Source of the DNA: Pisolithus tinctorius
Taxonomy: Eukaryota > Basidiomycota > Agaricomycetes > Boletales > Pisolithaceae
Reading direction: 5' to 3'
NCBI GenBank assembly: GCA_024663395.1
Contig: JANFAH010000006.1
Coordinates: forward strand, 1,488,001-1,552,000
DNA length: 64,000 nucleotides
The first letter of the stretch is position 1; every line of letters starts with the position of its first letter. Both the position numbers and the translations under genes were made by a program. Positions 1 through 14,400 of the stretch are shown in pieces. A model generated the notes under the pieces. That model was not told the origin of the DNA, searched no databases, and saw nothing but the letters and a program-made list of their open reading frames with translations.

Positions 1-473
1 TCACGTCGCGATGGCCCAAGAGGAATTGTTCAAAGTCAGCCTGTCGTTACACCAAGTACGCTCGCCCGGAAACTTATATCGCAGCTATAGGAAACGGTTT
101 ATTAGCCCGCCCATCGAAGTCATTCATTAGTTGGACGACGAAATGCAATCCATTCCAAGACAGGCACCAACCAGAGGCTGCACTGGACATGGTCCTCGGG
201 GTAGAGTTGCGTCCCTTGCTTAAGAGGTGTCAAAGTTCTGGCCGTGCTGCCGAAAGCCGAAAAACGAAAAATGATGTGAAAGCCATATCACAAACTCTGA
301 GCATTGGGGCAAGTTTCGCTTTCAGCCAAAAGAATGCAGCCTAATTCTAGTTATGAAGTTACTCGAACACATCGGTGCCGCCTTCGCCTGTCCAGACCTG
401 TGAGCACAATATTCTCTCGGATCATTCTAATTTCCCTCTTTCTGCAACTCACCCCACCTTAATTCCAGACAAA

Positions 474-1234
474 ATGGCCAAGGGACGAATGAAGTTGGTT
501 ACGATAGGTTGTTACCATACCTTCTAATCTTTTATGGTTTGACCTGTGAACACCCATTGTAGGCAGGTTAATGCCCATTCCGTGGTGCAAGAGATAAAGG
601 AACTTCAAGCAGAACTTGACGCGACAAAGGACGAGGACGAACAGCGAGCTTTAGAGGAGGACGTTACAGGAAAAGTAAGGGCAGCACCACGTTAGTGTCT
701 TTCAGGACTGATGGCCTTTTTGTTCATAGATCTTGTGGCTTTTCTGGTGTGTAATCTGCTCAGAAGTGGACCAACTGTTACCAAAGGCAAGCCCACTCTG
801 CGGTCTTCCTAAATGTTATTGACATGGTCCAGATCGTGAACTATATCGAACGAGAAAGTAATCTGATGGTAATTGGCACTGCGTATACGGAAATAACGTC
901 TTAACTCGTCCTGCCAGGGTTTATGGGAGATCGGAGAGATCATCAGGGGAACCTTCCGTACAGACCCAGATGACGATCAAGTTCACTTGCGGCGGTAGGC
1001 GACATGATTCCGCATATGGCATCGACATGAATTGCTGAGCATTGTTCCAGGATCATGGCTGATGCAGGAGCGGGCACGTCAAAACATCAATTGTGGCTTG
1101 CTGCTCGTGCTGCACAGCTTATGAATAGATCAGGTGTGACCGCTGCAGAGGACCAGTTTAACCTCGACACTCCGACGGCCTTTCCAAGAACAAGCCATCA
1201 AATGCCCTCCGCGTCTTTGGCGAGTATTCCTTGA
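474..1234 (+). CDS. DnaJ-X domain protein, 3' part, possibly decaying
   Basis: Several in-phase exons encode the C-terminal X domain found behind the J domain in fungal Caj1-like DnaJ proteins. Visible blocks are VNAHSVVQEIKELQAEL, ALEEDVTGKILW, then GLWEIGEII and RIMADAGAGTSKHQLWLAAR, ending at a TGA at 1232-1234. Good introns lie near 673-729, 788-834, 867-918 and 995-1050. Two things look wrong. The ATG at 474 (MAKGRMKL) is only the first in-frame Met, and no J domain or G/F region can be read upstream to base 1. The best-looking first intron (ending at the TGTAG before 567) joins the exons out of frame, and only a weaker GTTACG donor keeps them open. The usually conserved W-x-G-T-R-F-E segment is also poorly preserved. 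This may be a relic or the end of a gene that begins outside the window. Family call from memory of the X-domain pattern. Confidence 0.5.
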
Positions 1235-2011
1235 CTATATCAAGCCAGCGAACAACAGCTCTGAGGATAGGGTTTTTCTACTCCAATTGACGCGGACTGC
1301 CTGGTTCCATGCGTGGTGTAACAGTACTGTAGCTAAGACAAAGCGATATATGAAAAGAAAAGGGTTCTTGAAATCGAAAACCGACGCAGGGTCAACAGTA
1401 CTTGCGGATGATTGGTTGCTAAAGTGAAGAAGGGGTTGGTTCGAGTCAGTAGGATTGGATGGAGATGTGGGGCTTATTGTTCTTGTGGGCTTCCTAGTCT
1501 TATGCGTTCCGTTCTGTTGTGACGTTTTGCTTGTCGCGAAGAGCTATCCTTCCAATGTCGAACGAGCAAAACGAGCAAGAAGATATATGCAGGATTTCTG
1601 TCATGATTGGTTGCGACCAACTCTATACTGACTTTACCAAGGCTTTACCGCCGTCTCTGTAGAGAGGACCCAAAGCACTCCTACCTTGCGGACACATCGC
1701 GAAAGATACAGCACCAAGCACCGAGAACAGTCCGGAGGCGGCAGAGGCGGAGATGACGGACGGACCCGCCAGTTCCATCGCACAACACAGTGGAGAAAGG
1801 CACGAATGATGTGTACGTACTTCTCTGAAGTGGGATGCCAACCCGAGGTCCAACGAACATCACCTGCTTTGCATTGATGACTCTGGACACGCGGACATAT
1901 AAACCGCATCCATTGAACGCACGTATGGGCTACATACAATTCCAATCGCACCGAGATATATGAATCCAAGAAAAATATCTTTCTAACCCTACCCACAATC
2001 CCAGAGGGTAT
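1235..2011. other. Intergenic, no gene seen
   Basis: Only short overlapping open frames on both strands. No domain, RNA gene or repeat was recognised. It holds the 3' flanks of the two converging genes on either side. Confidence 0.6.
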
Positions 2012-3673
2012 TTAATCAAGAATTTGAACTTTGATGGCTCCCTGTGCGGGATCGGCAGCGACATGGAAAGCCTCCACGGCCTCTTCAAGCTTGAAACGGT
2101 GGGTGACCAAAGGCTTGACATTAATAAGACCTCCAGCTACTAGCCTGATGGCCTTTGGGTACTGAAAAACGGCGTCAGCTATCGCTAGAAGCGTATGGAC
2201 AGTCCACAATTGCCCACTTGGGCGTACCTGATTAGCATATCGGTACTGGAAGCTGACATCAATCTCGTTTGCGGAGAGATGCATAAAGGGAAACTGTAAA
2301 GAACGCTTAAACAGACTACACGGGGCGCTGGTCGATAGGCTTACCATTTGTTGGTCCTTTCCAACCCCTATGATGAATACCTTACCACCGAATTGCATGG
2401 ACTGCAAAGCATGTCGTTCAGCATTGCCACAGCACTCGAGAAGTACACTAACATAGATGGCAGTGTGAATACTGCTTTCGGCGCCGGTACATTCTACAGC
2501 AAACTTCAACGGTCCTTCAGCAGCTGCCTTAATCTTTTCTGCAGACTCCTTCGGGGTCGACCCACGCTCGATGAGGACGGTGCGTACGCCAGGCACCAAC
2601 TTCCTCGCAAAGTCAAGGCGACTCTGGACGAGGTCAGTTATGACGATCGGTTCCGCTCCTGCCGCCCGCGCAGAGAGAAGGGACACCAGTCCAATGGGGC
2701 CCGCGCCACTACAAGGAAGTGAGAAGGGGCACAGTGCAGAGTGTCGACGAGGCATACCAGACGAGAGTGGGATCTCCGAGACGCAAACCACTGCGGTCGA
2801 TTCCAGCCAGGGCTACCGCCAAGGGCTCACACAGAGCACCTTCTTCAAAGGATACCGAGTCGGGAAGACGATGTAGCCACTCTGCAGGGTGCAGGTGCCA
2901 CCTGGTGAGAGTTCCTGTAAACGAAATGTCTGGGGAAACGAGCCCCGTCAAGTAACCTAAGTACGCACCATGGAAGGGGGGAGTGGAAAAAAACACGACA
3001 TCTGGGCCTGCTAATACGTTACGTTGTCTGCTTCTGCTTCAACAGAGTCACTCACATGCGTTATATCTTCCAATGCGACAATAGTCACAAGACGGTTTCG
3101 AGCAAGGCACCCCCGCCTCGATGGCAACGCGGTCACCTAAGAAATTTGATGACTCACAGTGCTCAGATGTCATGGAGTCTCATCGTACTGACCCACTTTC
3201 CAGGCGGTCACACCCTCACCTACCTCGACAACTTCCCCAGCTGATTCGTGACCAGATCCGCACTAACATACAACAACCAGCGTTACCAGTTATGCCCGCC
3301 CGGAGTCGAGGATAGTACTACTCACTTCGTCTGTGACGATCATTGAGTCCCCGATACGACCTTCCTTCCAGAAATGCACGTCGCTCCTGAGTGGTAACGA
3401 CGTGGCACCTCATCGGTGAGCATTGATCGATAGAAAGAAGTGGGAGGAACATACGCACCCACAAATTCCCGTCGCACGAACATGAACCAAAACTTGTCCA
3501 GGACCAGGCTTTGGTCGTGGCTTTTCGACCAGATGAATCTCATGATTAGGGTTATAGAACGCGGCGATATTGGCATCGCACGGTGGCTTCTCGCTTGGGC
3601 CTAGGATTCGGAAAGAAGGGTCATCAAGGACCTTGCGGGGACTGTAAGTGTCTGCAAAACCACCGTCTGGCAT
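2012..3673 (-). CDS. NAD-dependent polyol dehydrogenase (L-arabinitol/xylitol/sorbitol type)
   Basis: Zinc-dependent medium-chain dehydrogenase that oxidises a sugar alcohol to a keto sugar in the cytosol, probably in pentose catabolism. Reading the minus strand, exons give the N-terminal HEIHLVEKPRPKPGPGQVLV and TGICGSDVHFWKEG (catalytic Cys), GSGHESAGEVVEVGEGV (catalytic His-Glu), then the structural zinc segment CSKPSCDYCRIGRYNAC with all four Cys. The Rossmann motif GAGPIGLVSL and a following ITDL acidic residue indicate NAD rather than NADP. The end is FQYRYANQYPKAIRLVAGG and IKVQILD. Start ATG at 3673 (MPDGGFADTY) is the first ATG; the frame opens further upstream only from a GTG. About eight exons. 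L-arabinitol 4-dehydrogenase, xylitol dehydrogenase and sorbitol dehydrogenase are close relatives and I cannot separate them by eye. Confidence 0.88.
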
Positions 3674-3984
3674 GATATCGATGTGGGGAGATCTTGGGGT
3701 AGATAGCACACGCGGGTATTAAGCATGCCAGCCCACGCGGGGTATGATCCGGGGATTCTGAGACCCACGTAATAGGGGCACAAGTATCCATTTCAGGACG
3801 CGGAAGCAAGTCCTGGCTTGAGGACCAGATGTTATGCTCTCCCGTGTGATGTATGTATGTAGGTTTACAGAATTACAAACCCCGTGCCTATGGTATCGAA
3901 ACTAGGTATCAGTCTACGAAAGCAACTAATCCTGCAAAAAAAGAACTCAAAACAATAGCTACGAAGCGGGTTCCTGTCCCGTCT

Positions 3985-5886
<1,902 letters not shown>

Positions 5887-6321
5887 GGTTGAAGGATCTT
5901 GAAGGACGTCGTGGTTGAGGGCCAAGAGGCAAGTTCAACTTAATAATTACTTTTAAAAAATCATGGGACCAACGTAAAACAACCCCCGGTTCGGCCTCGC
6001 CGAACAGGTAAATAAAATAGGACTCTACACGCGGTGCATTTCTAGGCCTGCTTCGCCACCGGCTTCGAGACGGAACCAAACACAAGATTCAAAACTAGTT
6101 GCGATGGATGATCTGTGTCGATCAAAGGCGGATGTCCGGTCGGACAGTTAGAAGGCTTGTTGCAACCCAGCCCCGTCGCATACTACGCAGATTTGAACCT
6201 CCTGAGCTGGCGTAGTATGTACTAGTAGTAGAACCCCGACTCGGTCTGGAACGGACGTCTGTATTTGGATCGCAAGCCGCTGCCAAACAAACGCCTCTGA
6301 CAACACGCTCATTCCAGCAAC
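5887..6321. promoter_or_regulatory. Divergent promoter region between cot1 and prp4
   Basis: 435 bp between two divergently read start codons, so both promoters must lie here or in the upstream untranslated exons. No TATA box of good quality was noticed. A near-palindromic CTACTAGTAG lies around 6220-6231. No coding potential. Confidence 0.5.
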
Positions 6322-8311
6322 ATGACAGAGCTCACTCTCGAATCATTGATCGACGATGGAAATTACCTGGGCTCCGAGCGAGCTAGGTTGGAGAACAAGG
6401 CAATCCTGGATGAGCTGGAGCGCAAGAAAAAGGCCCGTAGCATGGCCGTCCCAACGGACGACAACCGCGTCAAAGCAAGGTTGCGTGAACTCGGCGAACC
6501 CATAACACTGTTCGGTGAACGAGTGCGTTGGGATTTTATCGATCGTTTTCTGTTGTATATCCGACATGCGTGTTTGTTTCCATAGCAAGCCGACCGTAGG
6601 GATCGTCTAATATATGTCCTCTCTCAAATCACTGCTGCTCGGGGTGATGACGTGCAAATGGAAGAGGAGTCGGAGGAGGAGAGTGCAGACGAGGTGGGTG
6701 AAGTTCAGTCCGTCTAACTTCCTTTATGCCGATCGTCCCTCCAGGAAGAGTTCTACACACCGGGATCGTTGGAGCTCCTCGAAGCACGGAGGCACTTAGC
6801 AGAGTATTCCCTGCCCAGGTTGGATTCTACCTAACGATAGGTGATACTAGTAAGGTGCTTACAACGTCTACCCTTTTACCCGTTGCAGAGCTCAAAAGCG
6901 GATCGCCCAACAGCAAATAGATAGCAAACTACCCCTTGGTCGTATCATCGACATGCGTAAAAAAATCTTTGCGGAGGTCAAGGTATGGCACGCTTCGAAA
7001 TGTTCTATCCTTCTACTTTGATTTGATTTGATTCCGTTAGCGATTTAGCAACCTCGGATCCCAGATAGGCGATGAACGTCCAATATCGCAAGTACGATTT
7101 TCGCCAAATAGCAAGTTTCTTGCTACAGGGAGTTGGTCCGGCACAGTCAAGGTTTGGAACGTCCCGGCATGCACGACTTCGCGGGTTCTGCGTGGTATGT
7201 TCGTAATGTCCTGTTTTTGGTTCTGGAGCGACGGGTAGCCCCACAGGCCATGGTGATCGCCTAGGAGGGGTTGCATGGCACCCACAGGCGACCTTGACCC
7301 AAGGCGAAGGGCTAGTAAACTTGGTGTCAGGAGCAGGGGACAAGTGTGTCAACCTGTGGTCACTAAACAGGTAAGCATGGCGTCATCTCCGGGACGTGCA
7401 CTACCAATCTTTATGCTCTCAAAGCGACGCCCCTTTGTCAGTGTTGAAAGGACATGCGGATCGTGTTTGCAGGGTTGCGTTTCATCCGTCCGGAAATTAT
7501 GTCGCCTCTGCATCCTTTGACACCACCTGGCGACTTTGGGATGTGGCAACCTCGACGGAATTGCTTCTACAAGAGGGCCATTCGAAAGAAGTGTACTCTG
7601 TTGAATTCCAAGACGATGGTTCTCTGGTTGCATCTGGGTGAGGTTACTTCAGTATCTGTGGTTCCCCCACTGATTCCATGTTGCTTAGGGGGCTCGACGC
7701 AATTGGGAGAGTGTGGGATCTGCGGACCGGACGGACCGCCATGGTGCTCGATGGTCACGTGCAAGCCATATTTGGTATAGCTTTCTCGCCCAACGGGTAA
7801 GACTTACGGCTTCTCCTCTGAATGTTCCGCTGATAACGTTCGGGCAACCCGCAGTTACCAAATTGCGACCGGCGCCGGTGACGACACCATCCGAATATGG
7901 GACATCCGTTTTCTAAAAGCGCTCTATACGATCCCCGCCCACGTCTCCAACGTTTCTGACGTTCGTTTCTTCCGTGGCGACGATCTGCCTCCCATGGGCA
8001 CAGTTCGTGGAAATGGAGATGTAACCATGAATGGCATGGACGAGGACGTTGACGCTGACACGAGTAATGACAAAAAGCAAGAGCAAACATCAGACGAGTG
8101 GAGATACCGATCGGGGCTCTATTTTGCGAGCGCTGGCTACGATGGTTTTGTAAAGATATGGAGCACGGACGACTGGCAATTACTGCGCACGCTTACGACA
8201 GACTCGGGCAAAGTGATGTCTGTCGACCTTTCAAAAGACGGGCGCTTACTTGCCTCTGGTACCTACAATCGCAATTTCCAGCTGTTCGCTCCAGAGGAAG
8301 TTACTGTTTGA
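6322..8311 (+). CDS. prp4: U4/U6 snRNP protein Prp4 (WD40)
   Basis: Core protein of the U4/U6 di-snRNP in the spliceosome. Start ATG at 6322 gives [19 protein letters not shown]. The first exons encode the splicing-factor motif [18 protein letters not shown] plus ADRRDRL, the Prp4/Prp18 homology that marks this family. A linker with [17 protein letters not shown] and [12 protein letters not shown] follows, as in human PRPF4. Seven WD40 blades come next, seen as [80 protein letters not shown] and [13 protein letters not shown]. The stop is at 8309-8311. A low-complexity acidic insert ([11 protein letters not shown] region near 8030-8090) sits in a blade loop. About ten exons; its 3' end converges on the mbp1-type gene 163 bp away. 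Confidence 0.93.
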
Positions 8312-8474
8312 GATGTTGTCTAATAATTATGGCAAGTTGGCATTGAGTATAGTACATTGGGAGAGTGAAACAAGTAGTATGTGGAAGATGAATCGATGAC
8401 CAACGGCCTCCATACATAAAAATTATATAACACCGTCCCTGACCTATGTGCCAAATTTTAGCGGGGGGATTGAG

Positions 8475-11284
8475 TTAAAAACTATATTGGTTCAGGGTTG
8501 ATTGAATTGAAGAACGCACCTTCTGCATAAATCCGGACACCCGAACAATATCCACAACTTGCGCCTCGCTCTCCATTGCAACTACGAGGTTTTCCAGCAT
8601 CTGAACAAACAAGACCCAAGTGTAAATAAATGGATAGGCTCTCGGCGACTACCGCCAAACCACTCACATCCTCCACCTTCTCGATCGGAATCCCTGTGCA
8701 AAGTGCCACGATTCTCTTGCATTGATATTCCTTCTCTGCGCTTGCGCCTTGTAATGACTTTAATCTCTCTTCCATCAGCTCTTCCATTCTTACGTGCCAA
8801 GTCTTCAGCCGTCGCAACCGTATCAAGCTTGCTACAGAGTCAGTCGCCGGAATTGGAGGCTCCATCTCCACGCTGAATGGGATGTCCATCGACCCCGCTA
8901 CACCCGCCATCGTCGAGTTGGTGCCTCGCCACTGAAACGCGGAGCCGCCGGTCTCCCGCCCATCCCTACCGGTGAGATCTGTTCGACCTGTCCAGTCGAA
9001 GTTATCTTCCTCGGCAGCAGCTTTTTCAAGATTCCGAATTCGTTGGTGGACCTGGTCAAGCTCCGCACACCGACTCTGCCACATTTGTATCTGCCTACGT
9101 TGTTCCGAGAGCTCCCGTGTGGCCGCGCGGAGATGCGCCTGCGTGAGATCGAGCGAATCTTGTTTCGCTTTAATCTCACTGGAAAACTCGGCACTCAGGC
9201 CTTGGATCATTGTTGTCATCTCTATGGGAAAGGCAAGTGGGAAACACTAAGGAGGAAGAGCATGGCGATGATTTACCAGTGATTATATCCTGGCTCTTCT
9301 GGACCGGTGCTAATGGACCTGGTCGCAATGAGGATAGCAAATCGTCGGCACGTGGGCCCCCAGTCAACTCCTTTGAGACGTGCAAGTTAAATGGCAGTGT
9401 TGTTATACTAGATGTGATACATACCTCCACCTCTACTCCGAAGTCGCCTGGCCGAAGACCGAGTTTGTTCGGTAACAATCGATTTGCGCCAACGTCTAGA
9501 AGTGTTTTAACTAAGCTCCTGTTACCCACCCGTGCAGCGATGTTCAAAGCAGTGTCGCCATGTTCATCTTGCAAATCGACAATGGACTTGAAGTCGCCCC
9601 CCTGGTGTTGTGCTATCCACATAAATACCTGGTCCAAGTAATACTTTGCGCAGACAGCACGACCTTGGATACCTGCAAGGTACATGATATGATGTAGAAC
9701 GGTCTTTTTGGATGTGTCGATGGTACGGATGGACTGATGCAGCGACGCAACGATAGAGTGGAAGTTTTGCCGATCGAAATTGTGAGTATCAATTGATGCA
9801 CGCATGAGAGGGGTTTCTCCAGCAAAATTACCGCGATGTACGTCAGCACCAGCAGTGACGAGCTGGCTTACAACATTTTGTCGAGACATGCTGGCAGCCA
9901 AGTGCAATGCCGTATGGCCTTTGTCGTCGAGGACGGTATCCACTTGAACAGGATGTGAAGGATCTGGTGTAAGTTCGTGTAGAAGTTGGAGCACAGGTGC
10001 TGGGTCGTCTTCGCGACAAACAGCGGCAATGACCTGTGCGCGACGGGGGTCGCGCAGCATGGAAGGGTCCCGGAGTGGCGGCGGTTTGGTGGAGAAACGG
10101 AGAGCATGGCTTTCGTTGTCCGCGCCGTTTAGCATCTTTCCATTTGTCGATATCGCTACGCTTGGGGCACGCGAAGAGCCGTTTTGGCTTTGCAGTTTCG
10201 GCGAAGATACGTTCATGCTGGAAATGTGGCGAGTGAGGGATTGGGTGATTGATTGAGAGCTACTTGTTAGCGGTTGTGATTGGGAAGCATCTTGTCGGGG
10301 TGGTGAGGTTTCTCTGCGAGCCCGCTTGTTGGGTGACGGTCCATCATCTTCCAGGGACTGGGAAGCATGGGGGGATGGCTGCGACCTATCAGCCATTTGG
10401 ATGTCTGCAGGGGCCTCTAGCAGCGGATGAGAGGACCTTTGCGGAACGGACGAACGCGACCCGGTTTGAGCAGCAGCAATTACCTCCGAGTCGGACCGCG
10501 CTCGTTTGAGAGCTTGCTGAGTCGAAGGTGCTGATGACACAGCGGGTGGCTGAACGTAGCTATACTGGTATGAAGATGGCGGATATACGGTAGACTTGGA
10601 GGAAACCTCGGCGGAAGTAGATGGAGTAAAAAGGCCTTGAGCGCGTCCCTGGGCCAGGAGCCGCAGTGCGGATCCGGGCATGATGGGAGGTGGAGGAAGA
10701 CTAGACTGTGAGTAGGTCTGAGAGGTGCCAATCCCAGAGAAAGAAGACGATGATGAGATAGGTCTTTGAGGGGGGGCATTGTTCGTGGCAGGAAGGGATC
10801 CGAGGGAATTGGTAGTAGGAGTGAAGTCAAACAGCGGTGCGAGGAGAGGGGCAACGCCGAATTGGGCTGCGATCTCTCGGCCACGGTCAAGTGGGATCCT
10901 AAGGAACGAAGGGTGAGTGTTGGGTAACCGCGGATTGGTATGTCATGGAGACGCACCAAGTGCCCTGGTATTTGCCGTAGCCGCCCTGGACGATTTCATG
11001 CTTACCGGGGAGAACCTCCTTCTCCAGGATCTTTGTGCGCCTGCCCTTTTCGATGCCGGCGACCTTGAGTATTTGAGTGGCATTGACATATGAGTCGCCG
11101 CGTCTTCGCATTACGGCGATACCGCGAACCATACATTCATACACCTGTGGGGGTGGAGTGACGCGACCGTGTCGGTTAGACGACAAGGGTGGTATGAGTG
11201 GATGTCTACCTGCACGGATGAATACACGGCGTTGTATATCTTGACTGGGGGCATCTGCCCCGGGTTTCTCTGTGGCCCCTGCAT
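8475..11284 (-). CDS. mbp1: APSES/KilA-N transcription factor with ankyrin repeats, Mbp1/Swi4 class
   Basis: DNA-binding subunit of the G1/S MBF-type complex. Exon 1 reads [25 protein letters not shown] and is spliced to [31 protein letters not shown], the APSES domain, ending [26 protein letters not shown] long Ser/Pro-rich spacer with a basic KRARRE patch follows. Then come ankyrin repeats ([53 protein letters not shown]) and a C-terminal coiled coil. The last exon begins [12 protein letters not shown] and stops at 8475. A second frame with an ATG at 11378 is open but does not lead into the KIYNAVYS block, so I prefer ATG 11284 (ATG 11254 is possible). Swi6-like partners would bind the C-terminus. 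Two ACGCGT boxes lie upstream. Confidence 0.9.
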
Positions 11285-11452
11285 GGCAGCGGTCGTCGTC
11301 GTCGTCAGCGTCTCCGCGCGAGAACGCGACTCTGGCCGACGCGTGCTGGTCGGAGTTTGAATCAAAGTGAGATGTCATAGCAGCGCATGTCCGCCAACAG
11401 ACTCCCCCCGACGAGACGCTGAACTGGCACTCGGGGTGTTCACGCGTGCTTC
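11285..11452. promoter_or_regulatory. Divergent mbp1/yvc1 promoter with two ACGCGT (MCB) boxes
   Basis: 168 bp between the two start codons. The hexamer ACGCGT, the MluI cell-cycle box bound by Mbp1-type APSES proteins, occurs at 11339-11344 and 11442-11447. A partial match AACGCGA lies near 11324. Inference: the factor may regulate its own gene and the neighbour. Confidence 0.55.
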
Positions 11453-14400
11453 ATGTCTGAATCTCAGCGCGAAAGGCAGCCACTGCTGTCCTCGCAATCC
11501 CAGGACAGAGTTGCAGTGTGGCCAATCATACATATGATCAGAGGCGTAAGCGCTTTCTATTCCAGCATGCTGTGTACTACCGGTTCACCGGTTTTGTAGG
11601 ATGTCATAGTGAGCGCTCTGAGGGTTATCTTTACAGTGTGATTCACTAATGCGCCAACTCGCGATAGCATTACATTGGTCAGTCTGGTCTTCTTCCAGAA
11701 GCCTTTATAGGGCCCATGAGCTTTTTTTGCAGACACGCCATTGAGCTTCGAAGCAGTGAGTTAGCCGCTGTGGCGCACCCGGTGTATCTCACCACTGGAA
11801 ATCAGTTGACAGCCCCTGACTTGACTTATACGCTCGTGCGTCCCCTTGAGGAAAAATACAACGCTATACAACAAGCAGGCAACAAGTCCGTGGTGTTCTG
11901 CTTTCTTCTCAACAGGACTTACTTCATCCGAGATCAAAACGTTGCCACTGGACCCCTTTCTTGCACTCGTGCGGACCTCTGCGAACTACTTGCTATCCGA
12001 CTGTTGCGTGACAACGGAAATTCTATTCTTGATCTTGCCATCGCCCTTACAACGTGTTGGCCCGTATGGACAGGCGCTGACCCTCACATCGTCCAGACTG
12101 CCAAGGAAGAACGAGATGGAGACCTTGAGGAGCGTATAGGCAATGCCCTGGAAATGGCCATCATCAGCAGAGCGAGGCGCTTCATCAAGGTTCCTCCTTG
12201 CCAAAAAGTAATAGATGAAATTTGGATGTATGTCGCCACCACCAATACACTTTCTACTCTAACAGCAACCTTCAGCGGAAGATGCGTATACCAGGCCGAG
12301 AGCAGCCACTCCATTCTGTCAGACGTAAGGATCCGGCGGCGCATATCGCTCATTTTCAGTTTGTGACGCCCTCCGACAGCGCTACAAGCGTACTCCCATC
12401 CATTTCTATGATCCCCACAAGGCCCCGCTCTTAGATCATTATCGGTAGGCAATATCCAGCCTCCAGAGCCGGAAGCTGTTCTACATCACTCTCAAACAGC
12501 CTCAAAGTGCCTGCTATTCGTTCCGTCTTGGATTATATAAAGTAACTATTTTCATCCCTTTCACGTCAGTACTCTCCTGAGGGATGTCAGTTTCCTTATC
12601 CTTTTCATACTCTTCGTTGTCGCTATTGAGACGAATGTGCCACATCGGATCAATGCTCCGGAGCTCGCCTTCATGGTATGTGGACTCGGATTTACCCTCG
12701 AGAAGCTCGCTGCGATGCAAGAGCATGGTATCAAAGGTAAGCAATGTCTTATTTTTTCATGCTCGACCTTTCACACCACGTCTTTTCAGTGTATTCCAAG
12801 GGCACTTGGGTTAGTACATCGATACTCTTGCGGCGAATGTGTATTTCATCCATCTCTTCGTAGAATGGCTTCGATATAGCCTTTGGTCAGTCCATCTTGC
12901 CATCTGTCTGTCTAAACCTACTCAAGTCGGTACCACAGTCACGACATACTCGATCTATGCATTCTTCCGAATATATGGCGTCGCGTACCATAGTGGGTAT
13001 CGTACCCTCATACCATCAGAATTATGCTGAGCTTTAAGATCAGAGCATTGGGCACGAGGTCTAGGTACTGATTTCCTCGCTGTGATCGCATGTTTACTAT
13101 TCCCTCGGTCAGTATTCATTGTCTATGACTTGGTGCACCTCATACCATCATTGCACAGACTCGCTTTCGTCACTCTTCAGAACAACCTCATGGTTCTGTC
13201 CCTTCGTGCCATGATGATGCAATTTGTGGCCCTCATGTTGATCGCCGCATTTTGCTTCTGTGGATTCCTCTATGCCTTATGGACGTACGTATCACCAATT
13301 TATCGTTCATTGGTATATCCTCACTGTAGCAGCTTGAGTCGTAAGGGAGCAGGGTTAGTCTCTTCCCGTCACACATCCTAGTGAAAGTTATGCTAATTCG
13401 AGCCCGCCTTCGCAGTTACTCTGCAGGGTGATTTTCATATTGTCCTTGTTTACCTAGTGCATACTCATTTCTGCACGACAGTACTATCGCATGGTGGATG
13501 CTCGACCTCTGGTTTGGCCTGGACGCGAGCGGTTTTGACAGAGCATGTAGGTGCACTGTCATATGCAACTCCTTCCACGCCTGAACTTACCACAGTCGAG
13601 TTCGATGTTGTATTCGGTCCCATCCTCATGATCACGTATGCTTGCCTGAGTAACACACTCCTACTGACTGGTATGTATCCTTCCCATTACTTCTCATTAC
13701 TATTTGACTGATTTAATGTAGTGCTTGTTTCTGTAAGTGTTGACAGGCCTTCCTTTAGCTATTGCCTCCCAGTAACTTTTATCTCCTCCTAGATTTTGTC
13801 CAACACTTTTGCAAGAATCAATGAAGATGCAGCGGCCGAGGTTCACTTGGTAACTCCCGTACATGTGTCTCGTTTCTAACGATGTCCCAGGCTATGTTCA
13901 GGAGAGCGGTGTCGGTGCTTGAGGGGTAATTCTTCTGGACTGCTGCTTATAAAATTCCTCATTTGTTCCCATCAGCGTCAAAGCGGATTCCTTGTTCTCA
14001 TATCAGCCGCCGATTAACATTTTCGCGCTATGTATTCTGTTTCCAGCAAGTTACGTTTTGTCGGCCAGATGGTTCCACAAGGTTCACCATATATCATCTC
14101 CCACTCGTCTCGCGCGCTAATGTAGCGGTGACAGGTAAACGTGTTCTTGATAAGGTGGGTGAAACCGGAACCTGGTAGTTCAGGTCACGAACCATGCGTA
14201 GGGTGACGAACTTTCCGATCTTACTTTCGATCGCCTGGTATGAAAGTGAGTCGTGTGAGTTCTCCGACTGAATTGAACTCATACCCTTTTGAAGGACAAC
14301 GGAAGTTATCCAACTCACATGGGTTTTATGATACCGTATCAGCGGCCGCAGAAACGCTGTACGATAAGCTTCCCCGTCCATTGAAACGGTTGTGTGAGCA

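Noticed and set aside
11846..11960. Possible 30-base intron in the channel gene (GTCCGT to CAACAG)
   Set aside because: Too short for a fungal intron, and the translated segment (VVFCFLLNRTYF) reads as a normal part of the protein.
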